A stretch of DNA of 64,000 nt from Crossaster papposus (Eukaryota; Echinodermata; Asteroidea; Velatida; Solasteridae), in contig JBAIAA010000702.1 of the NCBI GenBank assembly GCA_037893245.1, positions 682,001 to 746,000 of the forward strand. The letters run 5' to 3'. Each line of letters opens with the position of its first letter. Positions within the stretch are counted from its first letter, which is position 1. Under the pieces are notes generated by a model. That model saw only the letters and a list, made by a program, of their open reading frames with translations, was not told the origin of the DNA and ran no database searches. A program made the translations under genes and the position numbers. Below, piece after piece: positions 48,240 to 60,200 of this stretch.

Positions 48240-49980
48240 CAAGGGGAGACTAGTACGGTTTCATCATGTGCAGGTTTGTCAAGGTTTACCAAACCGTAGT
48301 ACTGGCGTCACTCACCTTGGCTCTAGAACGCCCTGTTCCTATACGGATACGGATATACGGCCACGGTACGTGTACCCCGATAGTTTTGAACATTTCAAAA
48401 CTACAGGGGCGACCTATACGGTTCACCACGGTACGATTTGACAACGGACTTGCTACGGTTTTTCAGGGTTGTCCAAGGTTGTTTCCGGTTTCCAGGACCG
48501 GGTTAAATCCGGGACTATAAACCGGCACAGTGTGAGGGGAGCTTAGGCTTCCTTCTTGTACTGGAAACAACTGCATGGTTGTCTTGCAAGGACACATGAA
48601 TGCTCTTTGAGTGACCCCTATATATACAGTGCATGCGAGTCTCAAGGTCCAATATAATGACCTTGCATTAACTCTAGGCTTGGCTATACTCCACTGCACA
48701 TGCTGCATATTTTGAATTGGGTTGTGGAAAGAGCAGTTTATCAGTGCTATATGTACATAAATGTTTGCTAGAAAACTGCAACTATTCATAGTATAGGCCT
48801 AATGGTGCCCCAGAACTCCCAAAATGTATCTCACATGCCTGACGTCAAGATATCATGACAAAATGACTTGAGTTTATGTATGTTTGGGTTAAAAAACATA
48901 AGGCTTTCATTTGGACAGAACTTCATTGCATTAACAGATATAGTCCTGCTGTCATGGCTGTCGGTTGACTCGGTTGCCGGTGTGGGAAGTTTGTTGTATT
49001 GACTTCAATGTTTAACATATATATCGTGTCAATTAATCTTGTATATACTTGTTGTGACCCTGTAATGTTAGTTATTCCAATATGCAACATACGATCAACA
49101 CATTTTTGATCACATTACATATGTACTTTAGGGATAATAAGAGGACTTTATTAAAAACCAATGTAATGGAATATTAAAACATCATCATGGGTGCTTAAAC
49201 AACTACAAACAATGTCAATGTAATGACTGAAAATATTGAAGGCTGAAAAGGCTAGGTTTGTGATTGGTGCCATTCTTTAAGGTATACGTCTTAAACTACG
49301 TTTGATTCTTTCAGATTATAGTCTTTGTTTTTTCCCTTGGTTTTGAACTTTGTTAATGATTTTTCCTTTTCGTAATTTTTATTTGGGTTTGTTCTCAATC
49401 ATGCCAGGTAGTTGGTCAAGATTGAAGATCAGTTCAACCGTACTACTACTAGTGAAGAGATCAAATTTGTGGCTGGTTGAAACAGATGTAGATGGGGGAA
49501 TTCAGCGAACACCGAGAGGAGCATAGGCCTACGTACAGAGACTTTATAAATGAAGTCTTAATTGTTGATGCGATCGAACAAACTTGTGCATTATAAGGGT
49601 AAACTCTGGACACTAAGAAATGTTGAAGGACTTTTTTGTGTATACATGTTCATTATTCAATTATACTTTTCGCATTCGCATCACAAAGATTTTAACAGCT
49701 AATTATACTTGAACATAATTGTATTTGTAAGTCAAATACATTAGGTTTGAAACTAAGCAATCAGTAGTTTCTTTCCTCTTCTTGAATCAGTACAATTTGC
49801 ACATATCAAGCGAAGAGACTGTTCTATGACTTTTGTATCATCACATGTAAATCATATGTGACAGAACCTATATTCATTTGTTTAAAAAACCCAATAAACC
49901 CTTCCACAAGTTGACTCAGAAATATATATAAAATAACTTGCTGACTTGCTGTTATTACCGTCATTATAGTTTAAGGACAT
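48240..49980. other. Intergenic, mostly unassigned
   Basis: 48260-48500 contains short inverted pieces ('gatagttttgaacatt'/'aaaactac') and 'tacggttt' motifs like those at 46.6-46.9 kb. The rest is plain AT-rich sequence. A first BHMT exon could lie here or to the right, but none was identified. Confidence 0.4.
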
Positions 49981-49983
49981 TAA

Positions 49984-50674
49984 ACTTGTGGTAAATGTCC
50001 CAAAAAACCACAGGAATCTGTGTGGTAAATATCCTGTGGTATTAAATACCACAGGACATTTTCGTAAGGGTTATATATTGCAAAGAAATGTGTGAATGCA
50101 AACAGTTGCTCCTTGAATCCAAAATTTGAATGTAACCTGAATCTACTTTGTTTGCTGTACATCTTAAAAATCGACACAAGTACATGTAGGATTGGTGGTG
50201 GTGGTGGTGGAAGGGCTTTCAATAAACAACAATCTGAAAGAGCATAGGCCTATTTAAAGGGTTTTAGTGCATCACTTTAATTTCAAAGTGCCATGTTTTT
50301 ACAGGAATATACAACAGAAAGTGGTACTCAATGAAAGGGAAATACCACATGATCGATACCACAGGAACAAGTACTGGGAACATGTATCACAGGAACATGT
50401 ATCACAGGAACATGTTACCACAGGAATGGTACCACAGGAATGTAGTACCACAGGTACCACAGGAATAGTACCGCAGGAATAGTACCGCAGGAATAGTACC
50501 GCAGGAATAGTACCGCAGGAAAAGTACCGCAGGAAAAGTACCGCAGGAAAAGTACCACAGGAATACCAAAGGAATTTGTCCTGTGGTAATGCTCCAAAAA
50601 ATGACAGGACATTTCCTGTGGTACTATCCTGTGGTATTTTTTGTGGTAATACCACGGGACATTTTCGTAAGGGA
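49984..50674. repeat. 'taccacaggaatag' minisatellite and its flanks
   Basis: From about 50340 to 50575, 14-15-bp units 'caggaatagtaccg' and 'caggaaaagtaccg' repeat some 12-15 times, changing gradually from 'acaggaacatgtatc' on the left. Both sides carry 'ccacaggacattttcgtaag' or a close variant (50050 and 50653) and inverted 'cctgtggta' pieces, so the array lies inside an inverted-repeat type element. Confidence 0.8.
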
Positions 50675-51253
50675 TGGACAAGCTGAACGGGAAACCAAAC
50701 TTTTCTCACATGGCAATGCACGCGAGTTCTGTTAGTATCGTTCCCAGCTTTCTGTTGCATCCCGTTCCCGCCGCTGATTCATGTCCACTTTTCGCAAACG
50801 GCATTAACACCCTCATTTCCAAGTTGCGCCATTACAAAATGATTATAATTTATGTTCAAAAAGCCAACACACTTGGACTTAATTAGGACAACCCCGAGAG
50901 GTGTCCTAGATTTAGGAGTGGATTTGAGTAGGATAGTTTAGATAAGTAGCTTGGAGAATTCCACTTAAGTATAGTACTTCGACCCAAGTTGCTTGATCAA
51001 TAGGCCCACCAGCCCATTTGGGAAATACCAGGTTGCGGTTTTGTATCACCCTGTATTTTACAATGTAAATGGAATATTATGGATATTGAAACATGAATAA
51101 TGGAAAATTGGTCAACATGGCTTGTTACACATATACTGCACAAATAAATCTAAATTCAATGTTCCAATAAATTTGTGGGATTTTGCCCCTACCCAAAGAA
51201 ATAAGACACAACGTACCATCTTGAATTCTTTTTCTTTAATTATTTTTCCTTAG

Positions 51254-54200
51254 AGAAACATACTGAAGCTTCTAGAGGAAGGCGTTGTGATAGGGGACGG
51301 TAGCTACGTGGTCTGTCTGGAGAGAAGAGGCTATGTGACTGCTGGGAAATGGACACCGGAAGCAGTAGTCAAATATCCCGAAGCAGGTGAGGAAATTTAG
51401 CGTGTAAAAGTCAGCGTTTTGAAATAATTGTTGGTACATTGATTTCTTAAAAAAATTAACCCTTTTAATTACCCAAAACGTGACCTTTCACTTTCAAAAA
51501 TCTAAAATACCTGTGGATTAGTGAAACCGAGGCGCTCGTACAAAGATGAACATTATAAAATAATATTGGGGCGGTCAATCGGTAAATTTGTTTTCAATTG
51601 CTTAATAGAAGACTAAAATGGTTTTTTTGGCACACACACTTATTAAAAATAAACTTAAAAGACTTATTTTCATTTACAGACAAATCTAAAAAATGACTGT
51701 TAAAAACAATTGTTAAAAGAGTCATCCAAACGAGCATGAATAAAATCTAAAATCCATCGGAAGTAGGTACGTAAATTTCACGCCGTGTTTATTTTCGTTC
51801 TCGCGCTAAGTACGCGATGTAAAAACAAAAGAGAGCGAACAAGGAGACCTAGAAGAAAAATCCGGACGGGAAGGTCATAAATAAAATTCGTTTAACCTTA
51901 TTTTAAACGGATTTTCATCTTTATTTTTGTGTGTGGAATGCCAAAATAAAATTAAAACATGAAAAATTTTCGAGGGAAAAATACGCTTAGAAATCAATCA
52001 GTCAAAATCATTACAGCAAGACTAAGGGCACCCCCGTGTAAAAAGCCCAATATATTAGTTAGACACAAATCTATTAGGTATTTTTAACCAATCTGTTCTA
52101 GGGTGCAAGCCACCAGACCTACTGAAAGGTTAATCTTTAAAAAAGGTTGGACATAACATGTACCAGCAATATTGTAGTCTTAGGCTACGAATTATTTAAT
52201 GAGCTTCAATTACGGTAGAATAATATTAGAGAAAAGTCTCCATTAAAATTTGAATTGAGAACTCAACGTGGCTGGTGAAATACTGATGAGGGCCTTTTCC
52301 TTGAAAATGGCATACATTTATAGGTTTTCCCGGTCAATTTTCGGCGAATGAGCAGCCAATTAAATCACTGCGCCATTCTATATCGCGCGAAATCGAATGT
52401 TGCTCACTCTTAAAAAATGTATTAAAATGTGCTTAGTTAAAATAGTTGGTTAAAATTTTAACCAACAATGGGTACATGTTTTCTCTCAATTTGACCAATG
52501 TTGAGTACATTTTATCCAACGTTGGTCAAAATCTTTAATAACCAATGTTTTAACCAACTGTTGCGTCGTCCACCTGGTAACCAACAGTTGATTAAAATGA
52601 GTTCATTTACACAAAGTGGGTTAAATTTGGTTACATTTAATCAACGTTGGGTAAATTTGATTCAATTTTACCATTGTAGATGCTCCCGACGCTCGTTTGG
52701 AGTGGTTTGTCCAAAAGCCTTGAAATTAAGCCTTGTTGCACAAATTTGCTACAACCTCGGATATAAACAAAAACAAAAATCAAGTAAAATGGAAGCGCCA
52801 ACCTGCAGCAAAGTCCAAACGATGGTTTGCGATTTAAAATATGTACATTAAAATATGTACACGGATTTCCTGTAAATGGGCATTATTTTCGACGGATATA
52901 GGCCAAAGTTAGATCATACTTTCGAAGGTCCTACAAAGTACTCGACTATGCACAATTTTAAAATGGCTGGTAAACATACTACACATACACGTACTTTACA
53001 TTCGATAAAGGCCCAGTCAAACCGGATCGTATGATTTCTGGATCATGCGATTGGTGCGATTTTGCAGAGATACGACCAATCGCCAATGTTTGCGACGATC
53101 TCCGCATAGCGTTGATATGCTGTGATTGCTCTTAGAACTGGTACGTACGATTGGTGGCACGCTTGGTCGTGCGATTACAAGCGATTGGAGAATATTGATC
53201 GCAACATCAGTCGTAGGTAATCGTGCGACTAGTCCCAGGTACTCACGATTGATCGTGTATACCTGCGACCACTCGGCACTCGCACGATCAGTCGTGTATA
53301 CCTACAACCAGTTGCACGACTAATCGTGCGACTGTGGGACCCGCGATTATCCACGACTGGTAATGCGAGCATGCACGACTGGTGGTACGACCATGTAAGA
53401 CCTGTCTGCAACCTCTTACAATTTGGAGGTCTGTTTTCAACAAGACCATCCACCTTGCTGCGACTGGTTTTTCTGTGGCGATGACCCACGACCTCTGTGA
53501 CCAGTCGCAAGCTCTTTGTACGATTTGCCTAGGATTGCAACATTTTTCAGTCGCAGCTAGGTCGTAACCTGGTCGCAACCCCGATGTGACTGGGCCTTAA
53601 CTCGCCCATGGTGTCCGGTTGTATACCCGTGTGGCAAGAACGGCAGTAAAACAGAACAGACATAAATTTTGTTCCGAGTCTGGTTTGACATGCGATAATG
53701 AAACCGTTCAGGGTTTAACAACTAGAACTTAAGGCTGAGGTATACTTTGAACACAGAATAATGACTACTGCGCTAAGATGCACCAAACGCTAAAAATAAT
53801 AAACCAAAATGAGTTTCTGAGAGCTAAGCCAAATTTTGAAAAATACAAGTTCTTGTTACCTCCACTTGCTTATTTTCCATCATTTCCTGATCTGTTACAA
53901 GGGGTCCAAATCAGCCACGAGTGTAAGACGTTTTTTCACCTTTGAATCTATATAAATCCTCATTGGAGTATTATGTGATCTTGATATTGATTTTATAATT
54001 AATAAGCTCCAACTAGAGCAACACTTGCGAGAATAGAGATTGAATGGGAATTAGTCGTGTGTTTCGGGCGCAACAGGTGTAAGGGCTCCACAAAACTTAG
54101 TGGAGTCTGGGATACTGATGGTGGAGTATGGTAGCTGGTTCCAGTCTATCTCTTGCAATGTTTGAAAAAATGACTTCTGGTGGCAGTTGGTCTTGGATGA

Positions 54201-57200
54201 CGGTATTTGGAGCGAGATTGAGTTGTAGTTTCTGGTAGTTGGTGCTGATAGACCCCTTTTGTTAAATTCAAGATGCTCTTCCAACTGGAGGTCTATATTG
54301 TGCAATGTGACCAGCCGCTAAATTTGGTGCTGCTCTTGGAGTTTTTGAAGTTGGAGTTCACTCAACACGGCGGTTACTGAGATTTCCCTCTATCCCATAG
54401 TCGCGCATAATGACTCGCGCAGATTGGCATTGGACAGCTTCGACTTTGTTACGATTCGTGTGTGGATCCCAGACTGAACTGCAGTATTTAATGTTGGGAC
54501 GAACTAAACTCGCTTCGGAGACGGCCTTGTACATGTGTGTGTTCCATCTCATATCCCCTGATAGATTGACTCCCAAGTACCTATGATGGATGACTGCCTG
54601 GAGATAATGACCAGAAAGTTTATAGGAATACTCAGTCTGATTTTTTTTTTGGAGAAGCGTATGATGTTACATTTATCAGATTTAAAGGGCATCATCTACC
54701 TTTTCTCCCATTTTTCTAGACATTTAAGATCGCTTTAGAGCATTTCACAGTCGGATGTTGACGAAATTGGCCGGTAGACAACCCAGTCATCCGCAAAAAG
54801 GCAAACAGTTGAATCAAGGTCATTGGGTAGATCATTTATTTAATGAGGAAAAGAAGGGGTTCAGGACGGGTCACTGAGGTACACCGGACATCACTTCGAC
54901 GGGTCTAGATGAAACGCCCTGGATGTTGACTGACTGCTGTCTCCCAACAAGGAAAGATGAAATCCACTGGTGAAGAGGACCATCGATGCCAACATGGTGG
55001 AGTTTGTGCAATAACCTACGATAAGGAACAGAGTCAAATGCTTTAGCGAAGTCTAAAATGATGGCGTCAACTAGGTGGATGTGTTTATTTGCATCCCATA
55101 TCTTATTGACTGTTGTTAATAGTTGTGTCTCGCATGAACGTCTAGAACGGAAGCCATGTTGGGCGTTGTTGAGTGCTTTATGCTGGTCAAGATGGCGCAT
55201 GGCATGGCTGTAGATGACATTCAATCACTTTACAGCAAACTGAGGTAAGAGAAATAGGCCTATAATTGGTTGGATTAGTGCGACTCCCTTTTTTATCCCT
55301 TTCAGTACCAAGGCATATTTTGTCACTGTGCTTAGGTTACCAGAGTAATGTGCATGATATGACCACTTTTTTGCCAAGTTTTAGTGTATAGCGCCCTCGC
55401 AAGACAAAGTAATGAAAGGCCACTCTTCTTTGATGGTGTTGAATCATAATGGATTGACAGTACCCCCAAAGCACTGACTATTAGATTAATAAAACAACAA
55501 TATTGGCCTGTGAGAAGTTTTTTGGAAGGGGTGGAAAGAATTCCATATCTCACCCCCACTTTTGTGCCCTTAATATGACTTGACAACTACCAAGAAGTGT
55601 AAATCTGATGAAGAAACACTAATTTAGGAGTGAGATACTTAGATTTTATTCAAAATGAAGAAAATCCGGACTATGAAGGTAATTGCACAATCATACAAAA
55701 TGGGTACACTGTGGATGCAGTTAAAAGTTCAAATGAAGGCGGCCACTCCCCCCAAAAAAAAAAAAAAAAAAACAAAACAAAACAACCACCTCATTGTTGG
55801 TTGGCGGTGTGTGCACCATCACTCCAACATTGAACTGGGGGGGGGGGGGGAACCACAATATAAACTTTCTCGGGTGAATGCTCATTACAGACTATGAAAC
55901 TTCTCAAAGCATGGTAGTACACACATTGGTTTGTCACACTGTTTACAAATCATGCGAGTTTGTTTCCGCTTGGCTCTGGTACTGCAAACAACACAGTTGC
56001 GCTTTTTGCCGGCAGAAATTCTCCCAGGATAGTGATGAGTGGAAAGCGGCTGAAACCACGTGACACTTGACTGGCATGCTAAGCTGGGTTGTGCTTCCAA
56101 GTGGAAATAAGCTCTTCTATCACCTTGACTCTGAATTAGTAGCATTCACCAAGCAGATGTCAAGAATGGCCACGAAAACTCTTTTTCACCATTTCATCGA
56201 TTTGTGAGGGTGCGAGTAGTACTGACACATTTGTGCTGCGAGATCACTTGTATTTATGTATTTATTATAATCATTAACGACAGAACGTTTTTTGATCGTA
56301 CGAAGCAGGCCCGTACGCAGGATTTTTTATGGGGGGGGGGTGCGAATTTGTACTTGATGGGACCAAAAATGGGGCCAACACTTTTCGTGTGCCAGTACCG
56401 TTATTTCTACATCAAAATAGTATTATTCACCCTGGAAAATGTGGACCTTTTGGTAATTTGGGGGGGGGGGGGGGGGGTGGGGTGCGTACGCACCCGTCGC
56501 ACCCCCTCTGCGTACGGGCCTGCGAAGTCCACTCAAAATGTTTTTGCTTCGAATGTCTTTCGTGTCGATATTGCAGTTTTCAACAGTTGTGAGAAGAGTT
56601 ACACGTTTGGCATCCTGCCAAACGACGCACAGTTGGCCGGCTTTGGTGTAAAACTAGGGGTCAGCACCTCTTATCACGTGTAACTTTTTTGGGTTTGCAC
56701 AATGCAGAATTCCCAGTGTGGTGTAGCGTGCAGTTCCACAAGCTCCAAACTGTAACCGGGACAACTTGCAGATGAGAGCTGGGCTGGTATACCAATTGTC
56801 CATAAAAATGAAATGTCCCTTATGTTCGAGTCCTGTAATTAGGTCGAGGACTACATGCCGAGCAGATGTAATATTAGGTTGGTGCACGTGGTCTGTTGAA
56901 GCATAACCAACGGAAGGTCGACTAGATTCCTTTGATGTGGGCTGAGAGCCGGTGAACACCTTCCAAGTACTTGTAAATGCGAAGAAAGGATGGCAGTACA
57001 ATGTCGAGCAGCGGGCAGACCTAGGCATCACCTAGTTGAGCTCTGTTGTTGGCAAGATGGAAAAATCGAAGGATCGCAGTGAATCGAATGCGAGACATGG
57101 TCGCCGAATACAGGGGACTTCGCAGAACTTCGGACCTGAACCAGTGCATGCGGTAGCGAGACCTTTTGTTGATACCCATGCACAGAAGCAAGACCACGAA

Positions 57201-60200
57201 TGGCATAATTTCAGGAACAGTAGTTGGATTCCAGGCAGGCAGATGATTGGCTACATCTGCACACATTGTTTGGTCAGCATAACGCCGATTAGTCTCATCC
57301 ACCATCAACTCCCACACTGCTTGGCAGAAGAGCTGAAAGATTTGCATGGGCGACAGGTGACTGAAATATCCCGTATAGTCGGTCTCTTCACTGAATTTCA
57401 TCGGTGGGCTCGTGCTATAAGAGGTGCTTGCTTTATTCCATCTACACCTGAACATTCAGAAATGTCAACGGGACACTATTAATTTCACGGCACATTTTCT
57501 TTTAAGGGTAGTATACAACATTAGCTCTTTTTTTTGGGGGGGGGGGGGGGGGGGTCAAACGGATTTATCCGCGGTTTAGTATTTTGGGGGACGACGGTTG
57601 GCCAACCAAATTTGGAAATTGCTAAACAATATCAGTTTTGTTAAAACTGAACAGCACACAAGGTGCCCTGATTTCACAGGATGCTCGAGACCCTTCGTGA
57701 CTGTCAAATATGGTCATTCATTAAATGAAGTAGTTGTAGTGTAATGAAGTAGTAGTGTTCCCACTGAAATAAGTCTCCTTTTTTTAATAAAATAAAATCT
57801 CATGAAATAAAATTATATAATAAGATTATTATATACAAATAGATACAAATTTACAATCAATAGAAAGTTAAAAATATCTAAACAAAAAAACATGTTCAAA
57901 AAAATTTTATAAAAAAAAATTCTTTTCTTTTTTTCAAATCAATAAAAAATCAATAAATCAATAACAAATCAAAATTGTTATCAATTTCTAATTGGATTCA
58001 ATGAGATTATGCAATGCAAACTGAAACGTTCAGTGCTTTTGATGATTTCCCCTGCAAATGGTCATCAAAAAGCAAAGGTTACGTTACAGTAGCCCATGAA
58101 TGTCGGATGCGAAACATTTCGAGAATAGCCAAGTTGAACGGTGTGTTTTTATAACCTCCCTACCTGTAATTTGGCTTTCCAGACGAAGTTAAAGAGGCTT
58201 GTGTTGCGTCTTCATCTCATTCGTCAGATGTTGCTACAGAAGATTCATCATCGGACATATCTGAACTGCTATCTGCGAAGATTTCCTCCAAAATCTTGGA
58301 GGCGTTTTCGGCCATGATGGCAGCTAAGTGGCGCTGGACGCAAACTGCTAGTGATCGCATGTACGCGCGCGTCCTTTTGAACCAGTTTGAAACCAATAGC
58401 AATAATAAACCACACAGCTGCCAAAAGTGAGGGCGCTGTTGACATTTCAGTTGCAAGCAAAATCGGCTTGTGCCAACTGAGAACGCTCGTCACGTAACGA
58501 CTATTATAATGGGGGACATACAAGCTCTCTGGTTGCGAACGTCCATGCAACTTTGAGCCCAGGTGGCGCGCTCGGTACTGATATGGTTACGGATGGCTGT
58601 AACATTGGCTTTGGTCCAAGATGATGGTGAAGTTCCAGTGCTGGAGTGATGCTTTGATTGAAAATTTTGGTGAGAATTGGGTCAATCTCAGTGGCACACT
58701 TCTGGAGGACAAAAGGGCGAATCCCATCATGGCCTCGAGCCTTGTGTGGAGATAAATTATGAAGCAGTTTGAAGATGCCTTCAGATCATATGTGGAGGAA
58801 TGGAGCAGTAGGTTTTTTTATCTTTTATATGAGGTAGAGGGCCTCGACCTTCCCTTGTAAAAGCAGATTTATATTGACTGCTGAGAACTTCTGCTTTGTC
58901 CTGTGCTGAGCTGACGAGTTTCTGGCCATCCCATAGTGCAGCAATTCCAGCAGAATCCTGGCGTCTACTTTTTATAAAAGACCAGAAGCGTTTTGAGTTT
59001 GTACGCAGAGAGTCAAACACAGTGGTGGACAAGTGTTTATGTTCTGCTTTTCTCATTTCTTTTTGAACAGTTTTCCTGATGGAGCGGTAGCGATCCCAGC
59101 TACGATGAGTGTTGGTTTTGATCTTTGCCTTAAAGAAAGCTCTTTGTTTCCTCCTGACAAGGCGCTTGAGAGGTCTATTCACCCAATGGGGATTGAATCT
59201 AGAACTCCTAAAAGATGATGGAATAAAAGCATCTTTAGCCGACATGATTGTTGACTCAAAGCTATGCCAATTTTCCTCTAGAGATGATTTATCGGCATTC
59301 GGCATAAAAGTGATAGCAAAGTTCTGCATATGGATTGTTAGACCTTCAACATCTGCCTTGTCGAACTTAAATATTTTACGACGATGAGCCTTTTGGGAGC
59401 TTGGCTTCAGATTCATTTGGATCAGCTGTCAGTATGAAGTGGTCAGATATACCTGGACTGGTATTATTAGGTGGAAACGCCTGATGATTGGTCACCAGGA
59501 TAAGTTGGAAAATATTAAGCACTTGTCTGATAGACATGGTTGACTTTAGTAGCCAGTTGATGCAGGAAAAAGTCCCCAATTATGTCAAGAAGAGTAGATG
59601 TAATCTCCTCGCCATAGGTGCAATCGCCAGCTGGTTGCCTGGTTGGGACCGCCCAGTCAATATCAGGAACATTGAAATCTCTACCAAGCCATGTGATAGG
59701 GTTTTTGGCTAGATCAATTTTGAATAAGGATTCATGCAGCTTTCAGAGGGGTTCGGCACCCAGTTTAGGTTGACGGTAAAAGACACCAATGTAAACAGGC
59801 TTGGAGTTAACCAATTGTAGTTTGATCCATAGTATTTCTGTATCCACATCCAGCTCTTCAACATGAGTTGCAATGATATCATTTCTAACTGCAATAAGCA
59901 CACCACCTCCTCTCGAGATACCATTCAGATCACTGTACGGTCCTTTCTAAAAGCAGTGTAGTTGGATGGTAGTAAGCATTCACTGCTGCTAATGGTAGGT
60001 GTTAGCCAAGTCTCAGTAGCGAGGATCACATGAGGTTTAGCTATTTTTGAAGAGAAGGATTGAGTTTTATTCATGAGGCTTTGTAGATTGAAAGACATAA
60101 TGCATAAGGAAGTTGAATGCCTAAAAACTAAATTATGCGCCAGTCACACATACACGACGCACGGCCCGCGCACTGTTAGCAATTTTGGCCAGTGCGTTGT

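Larger units (their letters stand above)
54051..60110 (-). pseudogene. CR1/jockey-like LINE (endonuclease + reverse transcriptase), broken
   Basis: Minus-strand reading from about 60100: remnants of an apurinic-type endonuclease (IAVRNDIIATH, GVFYRQP, a DFNVPDIDW motif near 59670), then the linker and start of the reverse transcriptase (58781-59416; KARGHDGIRPFVLQ at about 58690-58740; WTKANVTAI near 58600). Past a piggyBac insertion it continues with KKGSRTNPTNYRPISLTSVC (about 55240-55295), AIILDFAKAFDSVPYRRLL and a VMSGVPQ segment (54871-55224), CLFADDW (about 54785) and the C-terminal WNQLP region ending at 54051. Stops, frameshifts and a deletion near 54.5 kb make it inactive. Such elements copy themselves by target-primed reverse transcription. 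It sits antisense in the large BHMT intron. Confidence 0.88.

Noticed and set aside
50674..50886. Short + strand frame starting ATG at 50674 as BHMT exon 1
   Set aside because: The encoded residues do not resemble the short N-terminus of the family and no donor in the right phase was evident; the true first exon was not identified.
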